From Salinimicrobium flavum (GTDB lineage: Bacteria > Bacteroidota > Bacteroidia > Flavobacteriales > Flavobacteriaceae): a stretch of DNA of 64,000 bases. The stretch covers positions 186,001 through 250,000 of the forward strand of contig NZ_JBHULT010000008.1 of NCBI RefSeq assembly GCF_042684505.1, given 5' to 3'. Positions within the stretch are counted from its first letter, which is position 1; each line of letters starts with the position of its first letter. Under the pieces are notes generated by a model. That model did not search any database. It saw nothing but the letters and a program-made list of their open reading frames with translations, and was not told the DNA's origin. Made by a program: the position numbers and the translations under genes. Below are positions 8,792 to 16,324 of the stretch, in pieces.

Positions 8792-9049
8792 ATGTATTTC
8801 GTTTACGTTCTTTACAGTTTGAATTTTGATCGTTCTTATATTGGAATGACAACAGATTTAGAAAAACGACTTTACCAGCACAATACTGGAAGAAATAGTT
8901 CGACTAAGCCTTTTGTCCCGTGGAAAATTGTTTATCATGAAGAATTTCCAACCATACATCAAGCAAGAGAGCGAGAAAAATTTTTAAAAACAGCTGCCGG
9001 AAGAAGGTGGCGAAAAAGTAATATTAGGCCTCGTGGCGCAACTGAATAG
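8792..9049 (+). CDS. Small GIY-YIG endonuclease-like protein whose 3' end lies inside tRNA-Arg
   Basis: An 85-residue UPF0213/YhbQ-like GIY-YIG domain. The GIY triad is V4-Y5-V6, YIG is Y16-I17-G18, the conserved Arg is R26 (LEKRLYQHN) and the likely metal-binding Glu is E62 (REREKFLK). The typical family end (AAGRRWRK) is reached at residue 75; residues 79-85 and the stop codon are encoded by the acceptor and D arm of the downstream tRNA-Arg. Such domains make single-strand nicks or cuts in DNA; this one has no DNA-binding extension. The gene lies between two copies of the tRNA 5' sequence, which suggests a small mobile cassette. Whether the protein is made and active is unknown. Confidence 0.8.
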   Translation: MYFVYVLYSLNFDRSYIGMTTDLEKRLYQHNTGRNSSTKPFVPWKIVYHEEFPTIHQAREREKFLKTAAGRRWRKSNIRPRGATE

Positions 9050-9051
9050 CG
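9007..9051 (+). repeat. Right direct repeat (tRNA leader plus tRNA-Arg 5' part)
   Basis: Uninterrupted partner of the repeat at 8698-8774. It contains the last 13 codons of the GIY-YIG gene and the first 25 bases of the functional tRNA-Arg. Right end to right end, the two repeats are 277 bp apart, which would be the size of the inserted unit. Confidence 0.75.
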
Positions 9052-9100
9052 CATCTGATTACGGCTCAGAAGGTTACAGGTTTGAATCCTGTCGAGGTCA
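9027..9100 (+). tRNA. tRNA-Arg (anticodon ACG)
   Basis: Folds as a full 74-nt cloverleaf. Acceptor GGCCTCG pairs with CGAGGTC (one G-U), discriminator A; D stem GCGC/GCGC; anticodon stem TCTGA/TCAGA with loop TTACGGC giving anticodon ACG; T stem ACAGG/CCTGT with loop TTTGAAT. CCA is not encoded. It overlaps the 3' end of the GIY-YIG gene by 23 bp and is followed by a terminator. Confidence 0.95.
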
Positions 9101-9113
9101 CTTAAAGCAGAAA

Positions 9114-9146
9114 GTCCGCAGCGAAAGCTGCGGATTTTTTTGTTTT
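9114..9146 (+). terminator. Rho-independent terminator of tRNA-Arg
   Basis: TCCGCAGC-GAAA-GCTGCGGA stem-loop (9115-9134) followed directly by a run of seven T. It is 14 bp beyond the tRNA 3' end. Confidence 0.9.
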
Positions 9147-9148
9147 AC

Positions 9149-9608
9149 GCAAAAGCTGAGCTTGCTCAAAGCTTTGGAGGAAAACCAAAAAACGCAACGC
9201 CGACAGGCGGGGCGGACTTTGTATTTTCAGGTGGGGACTTTCTCAGGAACAGCGGAGCTAATCCGGAAAAAAACTCCAAATTACAAGCACCAAATTCCAA
9301 AGCTGGAATAAAATACTCCATAGGGATTTATCATCCGCAAAAGCTGAGCTTGCTCAAAGCTTTGGAGGAAAACCAAAAAACGCAACGCCGACAGGCGGGG
9401 CGGACTTTGTATTTTCAGGTGGGGACTTTCTCAGGAACAGCGGAGCTAATCCGGAAAAAAATTCCAAATTACAAGCACCAAATTCCAAAACTGGAATCCA
9501 ATACTCCATAGGGATTTATCATCCGCAAAAGCTGAGCTTGCTCAAAGCTTTGGAGGAAAACAAAAAAACGCAACGCCGACAGGCGGGGCGGACTTTGTAT
9601 TTTCAGGT
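9149..9608. repeat. 188-bp tandem repeat, about 2.45 copies
   Basis: Units start at 9149, 9337 and 9525 (GCAAAAGCTGAGCTTG), giving a 188-bp period. The third is cut after 84 bp at 9608. Copies 1 and 2 differ at only a few bases. Apparent reading frames here follow the repeat period and show no protein family features, so no gene is called. The units are not CRISPR-like: no short repeat/spacer alternation. A diverged relative lies at about 20750-20830. Confidence 0.9.
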
Positions 9609-9631
9609 GTTATAGTATAACGTAACTTGTA

Positions 9632-10459
9632 TCACTGTTTTGGGAGCACACTATTCGTTCTAAACTGCTCCCCTTTATAACCACCAACAAAATCAAAAGG
9701 AACTGAGGTGAGACCGCCTGGGAGTTTGTCTGCAATTAAAACAGCAAAATGAAGATGAGGTTTACTTGAGTAGCCGGTATTTCCAGAAAGACCGATAGGC
9801 TGCCCTGCTTCAATATATTCTCCCGGGCTCACAAAACTTCCCTTCTGAACAAGATGAGAATAGAGGAAAAAACGGTTGCTTGCAGAATTATAGAACAAAA
9901 TTTTATTTCCGAATTCAATCCAGCTTTCTTCGTTAGCTCCGTCCTTATAGCCTTCCACCACCTCCACTACATATCCTGATGTAGCAGCGTAAAGCGTATC
10001 TCCCACCGGGAGGGAAAAATCCAAAGCAAATTTGGACATATCCTGGTGGTGGCTGAGGCTCCCATAGTAGCCCTGCAGGATCCTGATGTCACGCTTTCTG
10101 GAAACAGGAAATTCTATAGGTACATCTTTTACCGGGATAGACGGATCACCATATTCTGCACCAAAAGAAATTTCAGGAATTGCTTCCCTCCAGGTTATAT
10201 TGAGGACTGTATCTTGTTGTGGTTTTAGTTGTATTATTTTCCAGGGGAGATCTTTAGAGGAATTAATTATAATTCGGGTGGGGCACTTTAATAAGTTGGT
10301 CAAAGCAATATTTAATTCAGAATCTGTTTTTCCGTACGATATTTTAACCTGCTTTGTCCTTTCCAGGGCTTTTTTGGGCAGTCGGGGGCCACATCCCATA
10401 ATGATTAGTAAAAGTAAGAGAAATATGGACGTGAAACCCTTTATAGCCTTTGCTTGCAT
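9632..10459 (-). CDS. M23 family metallopeptidase, lipoprotein
   Basis: About 275 residues with a lipoprotein signal (LLLLLIIMGC|GPRL). After an N-terminal beta-rich region, the C-terminal LytM/M23 domain contains HHQDMSKFALDFSLP (zinc-ligand region, D conserved), the AATSGYVVEV strand, YSHL and the HLHFA motif with the last zinc ligand. M23 enzymes cut peptidoglycan cross-bridges or act as regulators of such cutting; here it should act in the periplasm, anchored to a membrane. Start 10459 was chosen because it gives a clean signal peptide; the longer frame begins at 10537. It follows the methyltransferase gene by 82 bp on the same strand. Confidence 0.85.
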   Translation of the reverse strand: MQAKAIKGFTSIFLLLLLIIMGCGPRLPKKALERTKQVKISYGKTDSELNIALTNLLKCPTRIIINSSKDLPWKIIQLKPQQDTVLNITWREAIPEISFGAEYGDPSIPVKDVPIEFPVSRKRDIRILQGYYGSLSHHQDMSKFALDFSLPVGDTLYAATSGYVVEVVEGYKDGANEESWIEFGNKILFYNSASNRFFLYSHLVQKGSFVSPGEYIEAGQPIGLSGNTGYSSKPHLHFAVLIADKLPGGLTSVPFDFVGGYKGEQFRTNSVLPKQ

Positions 10460-10541
10460 AACCTGTAAATTACAACAGGTTTTAAAAATAGCATTTTTTA
10501 AGAGGCAAATCTTTGAAGCACCTAAAACCCAAACCACAAAC

Positions 10542-11207
10542 CTACCTTAGCTTATACATAGTGGTTACCAAAACTCCTTTAAACCCCGGAGCCGGAACAG
10601 ATAATAACTGTTTTTCTTCTTTGACCTTAAAGTGAAACGGTGATGCGGAAAGCTTTACGCCACTTTGTTTTTTTAGCCTGATTCCCTGACCCGAGATAAT
10701 ATCCTTATTGGGTTCAAAATCTCCTTCCGGTAAGTGCTCGGTTAGAATTATATACTTAAAATCGTATAATTTTTCTACCACGCTTTGTATTTCCTCATTC
10801 GATAAATGTTGTAACACCTGCCGTAGAATCGCGCAATCTCCCGAAGGCAGATCATCTGTTGCAATGTCTAAAGCATGGAATTCTAAATTATCTATTTTGA
10901 ATTCTTTTTTATTATGCGAGATAAGATCCGGAACTATGTCTACAGCGATATACTTTTTGGAGTACTTAAGGAGTTCTTTCCCAATATTAAAATCCCCACA
11001 CCCCAGATCGCAAATTACCGGCGGAGTTGCAAAATATTTGAGAAAAGCAGATACCACAGCTATGTATGCATCTACTGTCTCAGGATGATGTGAGCCTAAA
11101 CCAGAGTAGAATTCATATTGCTTTCCTCCCCACAATTTTCTTTCATAGATCTGCGCCATGGCATCCTTGGTTGGCCAGGGTTTCTTTATTTTTTTGTCTT
11201 TTGTCAT
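10542..11207 (-). CDS. Class I SAM-dependent methyltransferase, substrate unknown
   Basis: 221 residues. Motif I is VICDLGCGDFNIG, the SAM-binding acidic residue follows in YIAVDIVPDLI, then FHALDIATDDLP, and the post-motif is RQVLQHLSNEEI, typical of small-molecule methyltransferases with a Rossmann fold. The N-terminal IYERKLWGGKQYEFYSGLGSHH is rich in aromatic residues and could shape the acceptor site. No signal peptide, so cytoplasmic. The product is not recognisable beyond the fold; glycan or small-molecule methylation are both possible. It lies just upstream of the M23 lipoprotein gene on the same strand but operon membership is uncertain. Confidence 0.75.
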   Translation of the reverse strand: MTKDKKIKKPWPTKDAMAQIYERKLWGGKQYEFYSGLGSHHPETVDAYIAVVSAFLKYFATPPVICDLGCGDFNIGKELLKYSKKYIAVDIVPDLISHNKKEFKIDNLEFHALDIATDDLPSGDCAILRQVLQHLSNEEIQSVVEKLYDFKYIILTEHLPEGDFEPNKDIISGQGIRLKKQSGVKLSASPFHFKVKEEKQLLSVPAPGFKGVLVTTMYKLR

Positions 11208-11594
11208 TTAACAGATAGAAACTGGATCATCACTCAAAAGTAATGGATTAAAATCTGGAACCTGCAATGGGTGAATCACCAAATTTTAATTTTCAAAAGT
11301 GGGCAGAAAGCAGGGGACGGTATAATAAAACCACCAAATGTCAAACCTGCCTGCCGGCAGGCAAGGTTCTAAATCTCATTGGATTAAGGCTAACAGCAAT
11401 AGCTAAAAGCCAACAGCTAATAGCTAAAAAATTATCGGTGTATCCATGCCTTTTTTTTGAAGCATCGAATAACAATGAACAATAAATATTTAATTCCCTT
11501 CCGTTGAAATATTCGATAAGATCCTAATTCCGCTTTATTTCATAAGCTCTCCGGCATTAAAGTCAAAGCAAATATCCAGATGAAGTTTTTACCC
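11208..11594. other. Intergenic region without a gene
   Basis: AT-rich stretch with short direct repeats (AGCTAATAGCTAA near 11410) and one inserted palindrome at 11344-11368. The frames here are short and show no family features. Confidence 0.6.
11344..11368. repeat. Short GC-rich palindrome
   Basis: The core GCCTGCCGGCAGGC (11349-11362) is a perfect palindrome, extended by AACC/GGTT arms. A close relative (CCTGCCTG-CCGGC-CAGGCAGG) sits at 13881-13901 inside a larger repeat, so this motif appears to insert at several places. Confidence 0.7.
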
Positions 11595-11602
11595 TACATT
11601 TG
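11595..11602 (+). promoter_or_regulatory. Candidate -7 element for the DUF2914 gene
   Basis: TACATTTG fits TAnnTTTG and lies 14 bp before the ATG at 11617. No clear -33 TTG at the right distance, so support is moderate. Confidence 0.4.
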
Positions 11603-11616
11603 GCGCTCAATATATT

Positions 11617-12732
11617 ATGAGAAGAGCTTTAGTAAGATATAGAAAAAGTGTTTTTGGAACGTATGTTATTCGCAATCAAAAGTACGCTTCCATTCTTTTT
11701 TTTATGGGTGGTTTTATTTTTGATACGTGGACCTTAGGGCGAATAGATCGTGTTTATGATACGGTGGTACTTTGCTCGCATATGACCTTATTATCCATAA
11801 CGCTTTATTTATATAATACCGTGGATAATGACAAGTGGGAAGGTACTTTTATCAGACGTTATTCCGAATATTTTCCCCTACTCATACAGTTTTTCTTTGG
11901 CGCCCTCTCCAGTGTTTTTGTTATCTATTTTTTCAGAAGTGTGTCCATGTCAAAAACCATGTTTTTTTTCATACTGCTGGTTCTGCTCTTATTTGCAAAC
12001 GAGTTTCTTAAAAAGAAAATCTCCAATAAATACCTTCAGTTTAGTGTTTATTTTTTTATAAGTTTTACCTTTTTCGCCTTTATGATTCCCACGCTGATCA
12101 GGGAAATGAATACCTTTATTTTTATCATTTCGGGACTTGTAAGTTTGGGGTGTACGCTGGCACTCATCACGTTTATTTACAGGTCAAGCCCAGGCACAAG
12201 AGCTGAGATAAGTCTTAAAAAACTAATCAGTCTTATCCTTACTATCTATATAACAATTAATGTTTTTTACTATTTCAATCTTATTCCACCGGTGCCACTG
12301 GCTATGGATACCGGGTTGGTGGCTCATGATGTGCATAGAAAAAATAACGAATACATCGTTACTTACGAGAAGAATCCATGGTATGTATTTTGGCGTAAAC
12401 ATCACACCACATTTCATCGTCAGGCAGGTCAAAGAGTTTATGTGTTCACTTCTGTTTTTGCACCTACAGATTTAAAGAAGTCCATTTTTCATAGATGGAA
12501 ATGGTACAATCCCGACACCGGAAAATGGGAAGTAACTGATGACCTTGGCTTTGAAGTTGCCGGTGGGCGTGATCGTGGTTTCCGCGGATATACTTATAAA
12601 AACAACCTTAGGGAAGGCCAATGGAAAGTTGATGTAATTACAGAAGAGGAACTGGTACTTGGTGTTGTGGATTTTGTGATTAAAAACACTTCTGAACCTC
12701 ATGAAGAAGGAATGGTAAAGAAATCATATTAA
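11617..12732 (+). CDS. Membrane protein with C-terminal DUF2914 domain
   Basis: 371 residues. The N-terminal two thirds hold about six hydrophobic helices (for example ILFFMGGFIFDTW, LLIQFFFGALSSVFVIYFF, TFIFIISGLVSLG). The last about 110 residues form a DUF2914-like domain (VYVFTSVFAPTDLKKSIFHRW, then GFRGYTYKNNLREGQWKVDV), predicted to lie outside the cytoplasm. DUF2914 occurs in envelope proteins of many bacteria and has no assigned reaction. A TAnnTTTG element just before the ATG suggests its own promoter with a very short leader. The gene is immediately followed by the palindrome array at 12765. Confidence 0.8.
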   Translation: MRRALVRYRKSVFGTYVIRNQKYASILFFMGGFIFDTWTLGRIDRVYDTVVLCSHMTLLSITLYLYNTVDNDKWEGTFIRRYSEYFPLLIQFFFGALSSVFVIYFFRSVSMSKTMFFFILLVLLLFANEFLKKKISNKYLQFSVYFFISFTFFAFMIPTLIREMNTFIFIISGLVSLGCTLALITFIYRSSPGTRAEISLKKLISLILTIYITINVFYYFNLIPPVPLAMDTGLVAHDVHRKNNEYIVTYEKNPWYVFWRKHHTTFHRQAGQRVYVFTSVFAPTDLKKSIFHRWKWYNPDTGKWEVTDDLGFEVAGGRDRGFRGYTYKNNLREGQWKVDVITEEELVLGVVDFVIKNTSEPHEEGMVKKSY

Positions 12733-12764
12733 CAACTGTTTCCTCGATACTATTTTTATTAATT

Positions 12765-12896
12765 CCGCCGTCAGTTCGAGTTTTTTGGCTGAGCAGGAGC
12801 GAAGGCAAAAAGTATCGAGAACCGAGGCGATTCTCCCTCGTTTTCACACGTCGTTCTCGATACATCCCGATAGCCATCGGGACACTCGAACTGACG
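12765..12896. repeat. Nested palindrome unit A
   Basis: Outer arms CGTCAGTTCGAGT...ACTCGAACTGACG and inner arms GTATCGAGAAC...GTTCTCGATAC. Between the right inner and outer arms sits a further 18-bp palindrome TCCCGATAGCCATCGGGA (12865-12882). The left 50-odd bases are identical to unit D. Confidence 0.9.
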
Positions 12897-12936
12897 ATTT
12901 CGTCTCTGCTATTTTAATCATGCATAAAGTTTAATA

Positions 12937-13073
12937 CGCCGTCAGTTCGAGTTTCCTGATCGAGCCTGAGCGAGAACAGGAAGTATCGAGAACCAGACGT
13001 GCATGTAAACCCGTCGTTCTCGATACATTTTCTTCAATGCTCCCGCATTTTCAGAAAACACTCGAACTGACGG
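12937..13073. repeat. Nested palindrome unit B
   Basis: Same outer (CGTCAGTTCGAGT) and inner (GTATCGAGAAC) arms as unit A, but with different linkers between outer and inner arms (TTCCTGATCGAGCCTGAGCG on the left). The linker arms are themselves partly complementary. Confidence 0.9.
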
Positions 13074-13174
13074 GTATTCAAAAATGGCATTTTTGGGAGG
13101 TAATTTTTGGAGCACCAAATTTCAACTTTAAATTACATCAATCTTGAATTTTAAATTTTGAATCCGGAATAACA

Positions 13175-13255
13175 CCGCCGTCAGTTCAAGTGGCTTTCCG
13201 GCTGCAGCGCAGGTGGAAAGATGTATCGAGAACAGAGGCGATTCCAATCCGGCGG
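13175..13255. repeat. Nested palindrome unit C, left half only
   Basis: Has the left outer arm (CGTCAGTTCAAGT), a linker GGCTTTCCGGCTGCAGCG and the inner arm TGTATCGAGAAC, nearly identical to the left half of unit E. The right half is missing; instead the GIY-YIG gene begins about 30 bp downstream. Confidence 0.85.
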
Positions 13256-13285
13256 GAATTCCTCGAAAAAGCATAATTTTAATGG

Positions 13286-13576
13286 ATGAAGTTAAGTTAT
13301 GTCTATATTCTCCGATGCGCTGATGACACCTACTATACCGGTGTAACTTCCAACCTTGACAAACGAATTACAGAACATCACGTCGCAAAATACCCGGACA
13401 GTTATACTGCCCAGCGCCTCCCGGTGGAATTAGTCTTTTATGCGGAGTTCACGGATATTAATCATGCAATAGCTTCAGAGAAACAGATTAAGAACTGGTC
13501 CCGGACTAAAAAGGAAGCCTTAATTGCAGGAAGGTATGAGGAACTGCCAAACCTGGCGAAGAAATTTAAAAAGTAA
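13286..13576 (+). CDS. Small GIY-YIG endonuclease-like protein inside the palindrome array
   Basis: 96 residues of a single GIY-YIG domain. The GIY triad is Y5-V6-Y7, the YIG triad is Y17-T18-G19, the conserved Arg is R27 (NLDKRITEH) and the likely metal-ligand Glu is E65 (ASEKQIKNWSR). The end (KKEALIAGRYEELPNLAKK) is the usual tail of this small-nuclease subfamily. The gene starts about 30 bp after a half unit of the nested palindrome and stops 2 bp before a complete one, so it sits where the missing right half of unit C would be. The ATG at 13286 is used; another ATG at 13282 is out of frame. Nicking of DNA is expected from the family; a role in spreading the palindromes is only an inference. 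Confidence 0.82.
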   Translation: MKLSYVYILRCADDTYYTGVTSNLDKRITEHHVAKYPDSYTAQRLPVELVFYAEFTDINHAIASEKQIKNWSRTKKEALIAGRYEELPNLAKKFKK

Positions 13577-13578
13577 CT

Positions 13579-13715
13579 CCGCCGTCAGTTCGAGTTTTTT
13601 GGCTGAGCAGGAGCGAAGGCAAAAAGTATCGAGAACAGAGGCGTGACGCGACTCCTTTGTTCTCGATACTTTTTCTGCCCTGCTTTCGCATTGCAGAAAA
13701 AACTCGAACTGACGG
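13579..13715. repeat. Nested palindrome unit D
   Basis: Complete unit beginning 2 bp after the GIY-YIG stop codon. Its left half (outer arm, GGCTGAGCAGGAGCGAAGGC linker, inner arm) matches unit A base for base. The right half has the inner arm GTTCTCGATAC and the outer arm ACTCGAACTGACG. Confidence 0.9.
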
Positions 13716-13756
13716 GAGCCGTTGTTAAAATTGAGGTTTTTCAGGAATTGCAAAGT

Positions 13757-13914
13757 CGCCGTCAATTCGAGTGGCTTTCCGGCTGCAGCGCAGGTGGAAA
13801 GATGTATCGAGAACCTAGGCGTAACCCGACTTCCTTGTTCTCGATACAAAATTGTCCTCGCTTTCGCTCGTACAATTTCACCTGCCTGCCGGCCAGGCAG
13901 GCTCGAACTGACGG
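13757..13914. repeat. Nested palindrome unit E with an inserted palindrome
   Basis: The left half is of the unit C type. The right half contains CCTGCCTG-CCGGC-CAGGCAGG (13881-13901) just before the outer arm CTCGAACTGACG, making this unit about 20 bp longer than the others. Confidence 0.88.
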
Positions 13915-13956
13915 AAGAATCGTTCGTTTCAATTTGTTTTAAAGTTTGAGCATACC

Positions 13957-13976
13957 ACCGCTGTCAGTTCGAGTGA
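13957..13976. repeat. Nested palindrome fragment F
   Basis: Single outer arm (GCTGTCAGTTCGAGTGA) with no inner arms. It lies about 50 bp past the stop of the GH13 gene and ends the array. Confidence 0.7.
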
Positions 13977-14027
13977 TTTTCAAAACCTGTTGAAAAAGAG
14001 GTGTTCCCCGATTACCGTAAAATTTAT

Positions 14028-15839
14028 TTATAAGGTATAGATCTGGCTGCCATACGCGGGTATATTCACTTGTCCTGTCCAGGCCTTATCATCCGTAACT
14101 TTTTCTTCGGTATTCATTCCGTCGACGGGCAATTCGGAAAAAGCCTCGTCATAACCTTTCCAGGCACTATTGAATCTCAGCTGCCAGTCCGTATCTGTTT
14201 CGATTCCAATGCCATAATTCTCGTAATCTTTATTGCCAAAATTGATGATCACAAGCACCGGCTGCTCATTTTCCCCGGGATTATTGCGCTTATAGGCGAG
14301 TATCTTTGTTTCCTGATTGAGATGTAAAATTTCGGTTTCCTGGCCTCTCAAGCCTTCAGTAGCCCCAAATTCACCGGTCCTTAATTTAACAAGGTCTGCT
14401 GCCAGACGGGTGATCCCCTTCATGTTCTCAAATTTTCCCCAGTCCAGGGCTTCATGATCCTTAAAATATTCGTCTTCCAAAAATTCCTGACCCTGGAAGA
14501 TCATTGGAATTCCGGGTGCCGTCATGACCAGTACCAGGCCTATTAAAGATCTCTTCTTTGCAAAGGCACTCTCAGCATTCCCGGGATGTATCTCTTCGGG
14601 GACGCGGGCCTTTCCGTTTGCTACTTCGTCATGTGATTCGGTGTAAATGACCCGGGAAAAAGCATCCTCGCCATATTGATAGGTAAGTGCATTTGCAATG
14701 GCCTCCAGATCTCTGGCGTCATCTTCGGCATTAATCAAAGCCTCTCTTATAGGGTGTACAAAATGAAGGTCCCATTGCGCTCCATAGCCAATTCCCCCGT
14801 CTTCTATCCTGTTCGTAATGAGGTCCTGACCTTTAAGATCTTCGGCTATAGTAAGTACTTTAGGGTACTTGTTCCTTATTTCAGTATTGATGTCGCGCAT
14901 TAGGATAAGGCCTTCAATGATCTCGGTATCAAATCCCAGACCGCCCCCTTCATACCTTATATAAGAGGTAGCATCCATTCTGAGTCCGTCACAGTGGTAT
15001 TTCTCGATCCACATCAGGGCATTATCCCTCAAATACTGCCGTACTTCCGGCCGACCATAGTCGGGGCGTGTATCTCCCCACGGGGTATCACTCCTGTGGT
15101 CATTGTAGAAATAAATACCGCCTTTTCCATTTTCACTCCATCCATCAAACTGCCAAAGATCTACATCTGACGGACCGAAGTGGTTATAGACCACATCCAT
15201 GATGATACCAATTCCATATTTATGAGCCTCTTTTACCAGGCTGTACAAACCATCGGGTCCTCCGTAATCCTGTTCTATCGCAAAGGGATGAGCGGAATTA
15301 TATCCCCAGGAAATGCCCCCGGCAAATTCGGCTGCCGGTAACAATTCTATACAATTGATCCCCAGTTCCTTCAGGTAGCCTAATTTTTCGATGACGTCAT
15401 TAAAGGTGCCCACCTGGTCTGCCTGTTTTCGGTTGAAGGTGCCCACATGCAGTTCATAGATCACCAATGAGTTCCAGGAGGGAAGTTCAAAACTATCCCC
15501 TTCCCAGTCGAAGTCCAGTCGGCGTATGATGGAATTCCCATTTGAGTTGGTTACTTCCGGTGCATAGGGATCATTTCGAAAAAACTTGTCCTCTCCGTTA
15601 AAGATCACATACTTGTATTGCTCCCCTTCTTTGGCCTTATCGGTAACACCGGCCCAATAACCTGCCTCTTCTTTTTGTAATTCCAGCCCGTCTTCTGACC
15701 AGGCATTGAAATCACCGGCTACAAAAATACGGTCGGCATGAGGAGCCCAGACCCTGAAAGTCACCTGGTCATTTTCCAAAATCGCCCCCATACCTTTTGA
15801 TGCCGCTATAGGTTGCATCACCTTTTCTTCACTGTTCAT
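14028..15839 (-). CDS. Glycoside hydrolase family 13 enzyme with CBM48 (branching-enzyme/TreZ-like)
   Basis: 603 residues. An N-terminal CBM48/E-set domain (about residues 25-110, VWAPHADRIFVAGDFNAW) precedes a GH13 barrel. The four GH13 regions are visible: DVVYNHFG (215-222), GLRMDA with nucleophile D289, LTIAED with acid/base E333, and ESHDEV with D404. A C-terminal all-beta domain closes it. CBM48 plus this length fits glucan branching or maltooligosyl-trehalose trehalohydrolase-like enzymes, and many Bacteroidota homologues are simply called alpha-amylase; the exact reaction is not fixed by sequence. No signal peptide, so it should work on cytoplasmic alpha-glucans. It stands alone, between two repeat-rich regions. 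Confidence 0.85.
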   Translation of the reverse strand: MNSEEKVMQPIAASKGMGAILENDQVTFRVWAPHADRIFVAGDFNAWSEDGLELQKEEAGYWAGVTDKAKEGEQYKYVIFNGEDKFFRNDPYAPEVTNSNGNSIIRRLDFDWEGDSFELPSWNSLVIYELHVGTFNRKQADQVGTFNDVIEKLGYLKELGINCIELLPAAEFAGGISWGYNSAHPFAIEQDYGGPDGLYSLVKEAHKYGIGIIMDVVYNHFGPSDVDLWQFDGWSENGKGGIYFYNDHRSDTPWGDTRPDYGRPEVRQYLRDNALMWIEKYHCDGLRMDATSYIRYEGGGLGFDTEIIEGLILMRDINTEIRNKYPKVLTIAEDLKGQDLITNRIEDGGIGYGAQWDLHFVHPIREALINAEDDARDLEAIANALTYQYGEDAFSRVIYTESHDEVANGKARVPEEIHPGNAESAFAKKRSLIGLVLVMTAPGIPMIFQGQEFLEDEYFKDHEALDWGKFENMKGITRLAADLVKLRTGEFGATEGLRGQETEILHLNQETKILAYKRNNPGENEQPVLVIINFGNKDYENYGIGIETDTDWQLRFNSAWKGYDEAFSELPVDGMNTEEKVTDDKAWTGQVNIPAYGSQIYTL

Positions 15840-15892
15840 GTTATCCTTCTTTGATACCTGTAAATGTACTTCGGTAAGGAATGCTACTGTTT

Positions 15893-16125
15893 TATTTATG
15901 AGGAAATTAACCTTGATGAAAGGTCATAAGTAACATTTTCTGCAATCAATTGGTGCAGGGTTTTTTTCAAATCCTGTTGGCCATGTTATAACCTGGTGCA
16001 ACTCTGCTTTTGTTATGCCTGTCTTCTCAATTTTGGTAAGGTAGTGAGGATAAACAGAAGCAAATGTGAGATTAGCTAAATAGTCATCGTGAGTTTTTGA
16101 GGTACTAATTCTTAGAATATTGAAA
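15893..16125 (-). pseudogene. DUF2200 gene remnant, frameshifted and truncated
   Basis: Reading the minus strand gives HDDYLANLTFASVYPHYLTK, then IEKTGITKAELHQVI, clearly DUF2200-like, although no start codon is in frame. At an A-run (plus-strand T-run near 15960-15968) the frame shifts: the continuation TLHQLIAENVTYD, also DUF2200-like, is in another frame and stops soon afterwards. The C-terminal half of the family (with the GVICGYR motif) is missing. It fills part of the roughly 480-bp gap between the GH13 gene and the barrel gene; the remainder of that gap shows nothing further. Confidence 0.7.
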
Positions 16126-16305
16126 CAAGCTAATTAAGGTACCAAAGGCTTTGTCATAAGAGAGATTCAAAAATGACATTTTTTGGAAGAGATTCTCCAA
16201 TCTTAACTCCTGAATATTCAATCAAATCCTGCACGCCCGCGCCTCCGGTTCTGGATTTTTGCAGAAGCGGAGCGAAAAAGAGCCTTCAGCATTAGCCTTT
16301 TTAAC

Positions 16306-16313
16306 TATATTTG
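16306..16313 (+). promoter_or_regulatory. Candidate -7 element for the barrel gene
   Basis: TATATTTG matches TAnnTTTG. It lies only 11 bp before the ATG at 16325 and 38 bp before the ATG at 16352, so it favours the later start. A -33 TTG at proper spacing is not obvious. Confidence 0.4.
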
Positions 16314-16324
16314 GCTCCCCTACA

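Noticed and set aside
9033..9311. An apparent small protein starting MAQLNSASDYGSEG
   Set aside because: It is the forward translation of the tRNA-Arg gene and of the tandem repeat beyond it, a common artefact.
9140..9511. A 123-codon reading frame
   Set aside because: It runs through the 188-bp tandem repeat and repeats its own sequence with that period; no family similarity.
9149..9608. Possible CRISPR array
   Set aside because: The repeat unit is 188 bp and tandem, with no spacers and no cas genes nearby.
13520..13949. Reading frames over the palindrome units
   Set aside because: They follow the inverted-repeat sequence in both directions and overlap one another; coding is unlikely.
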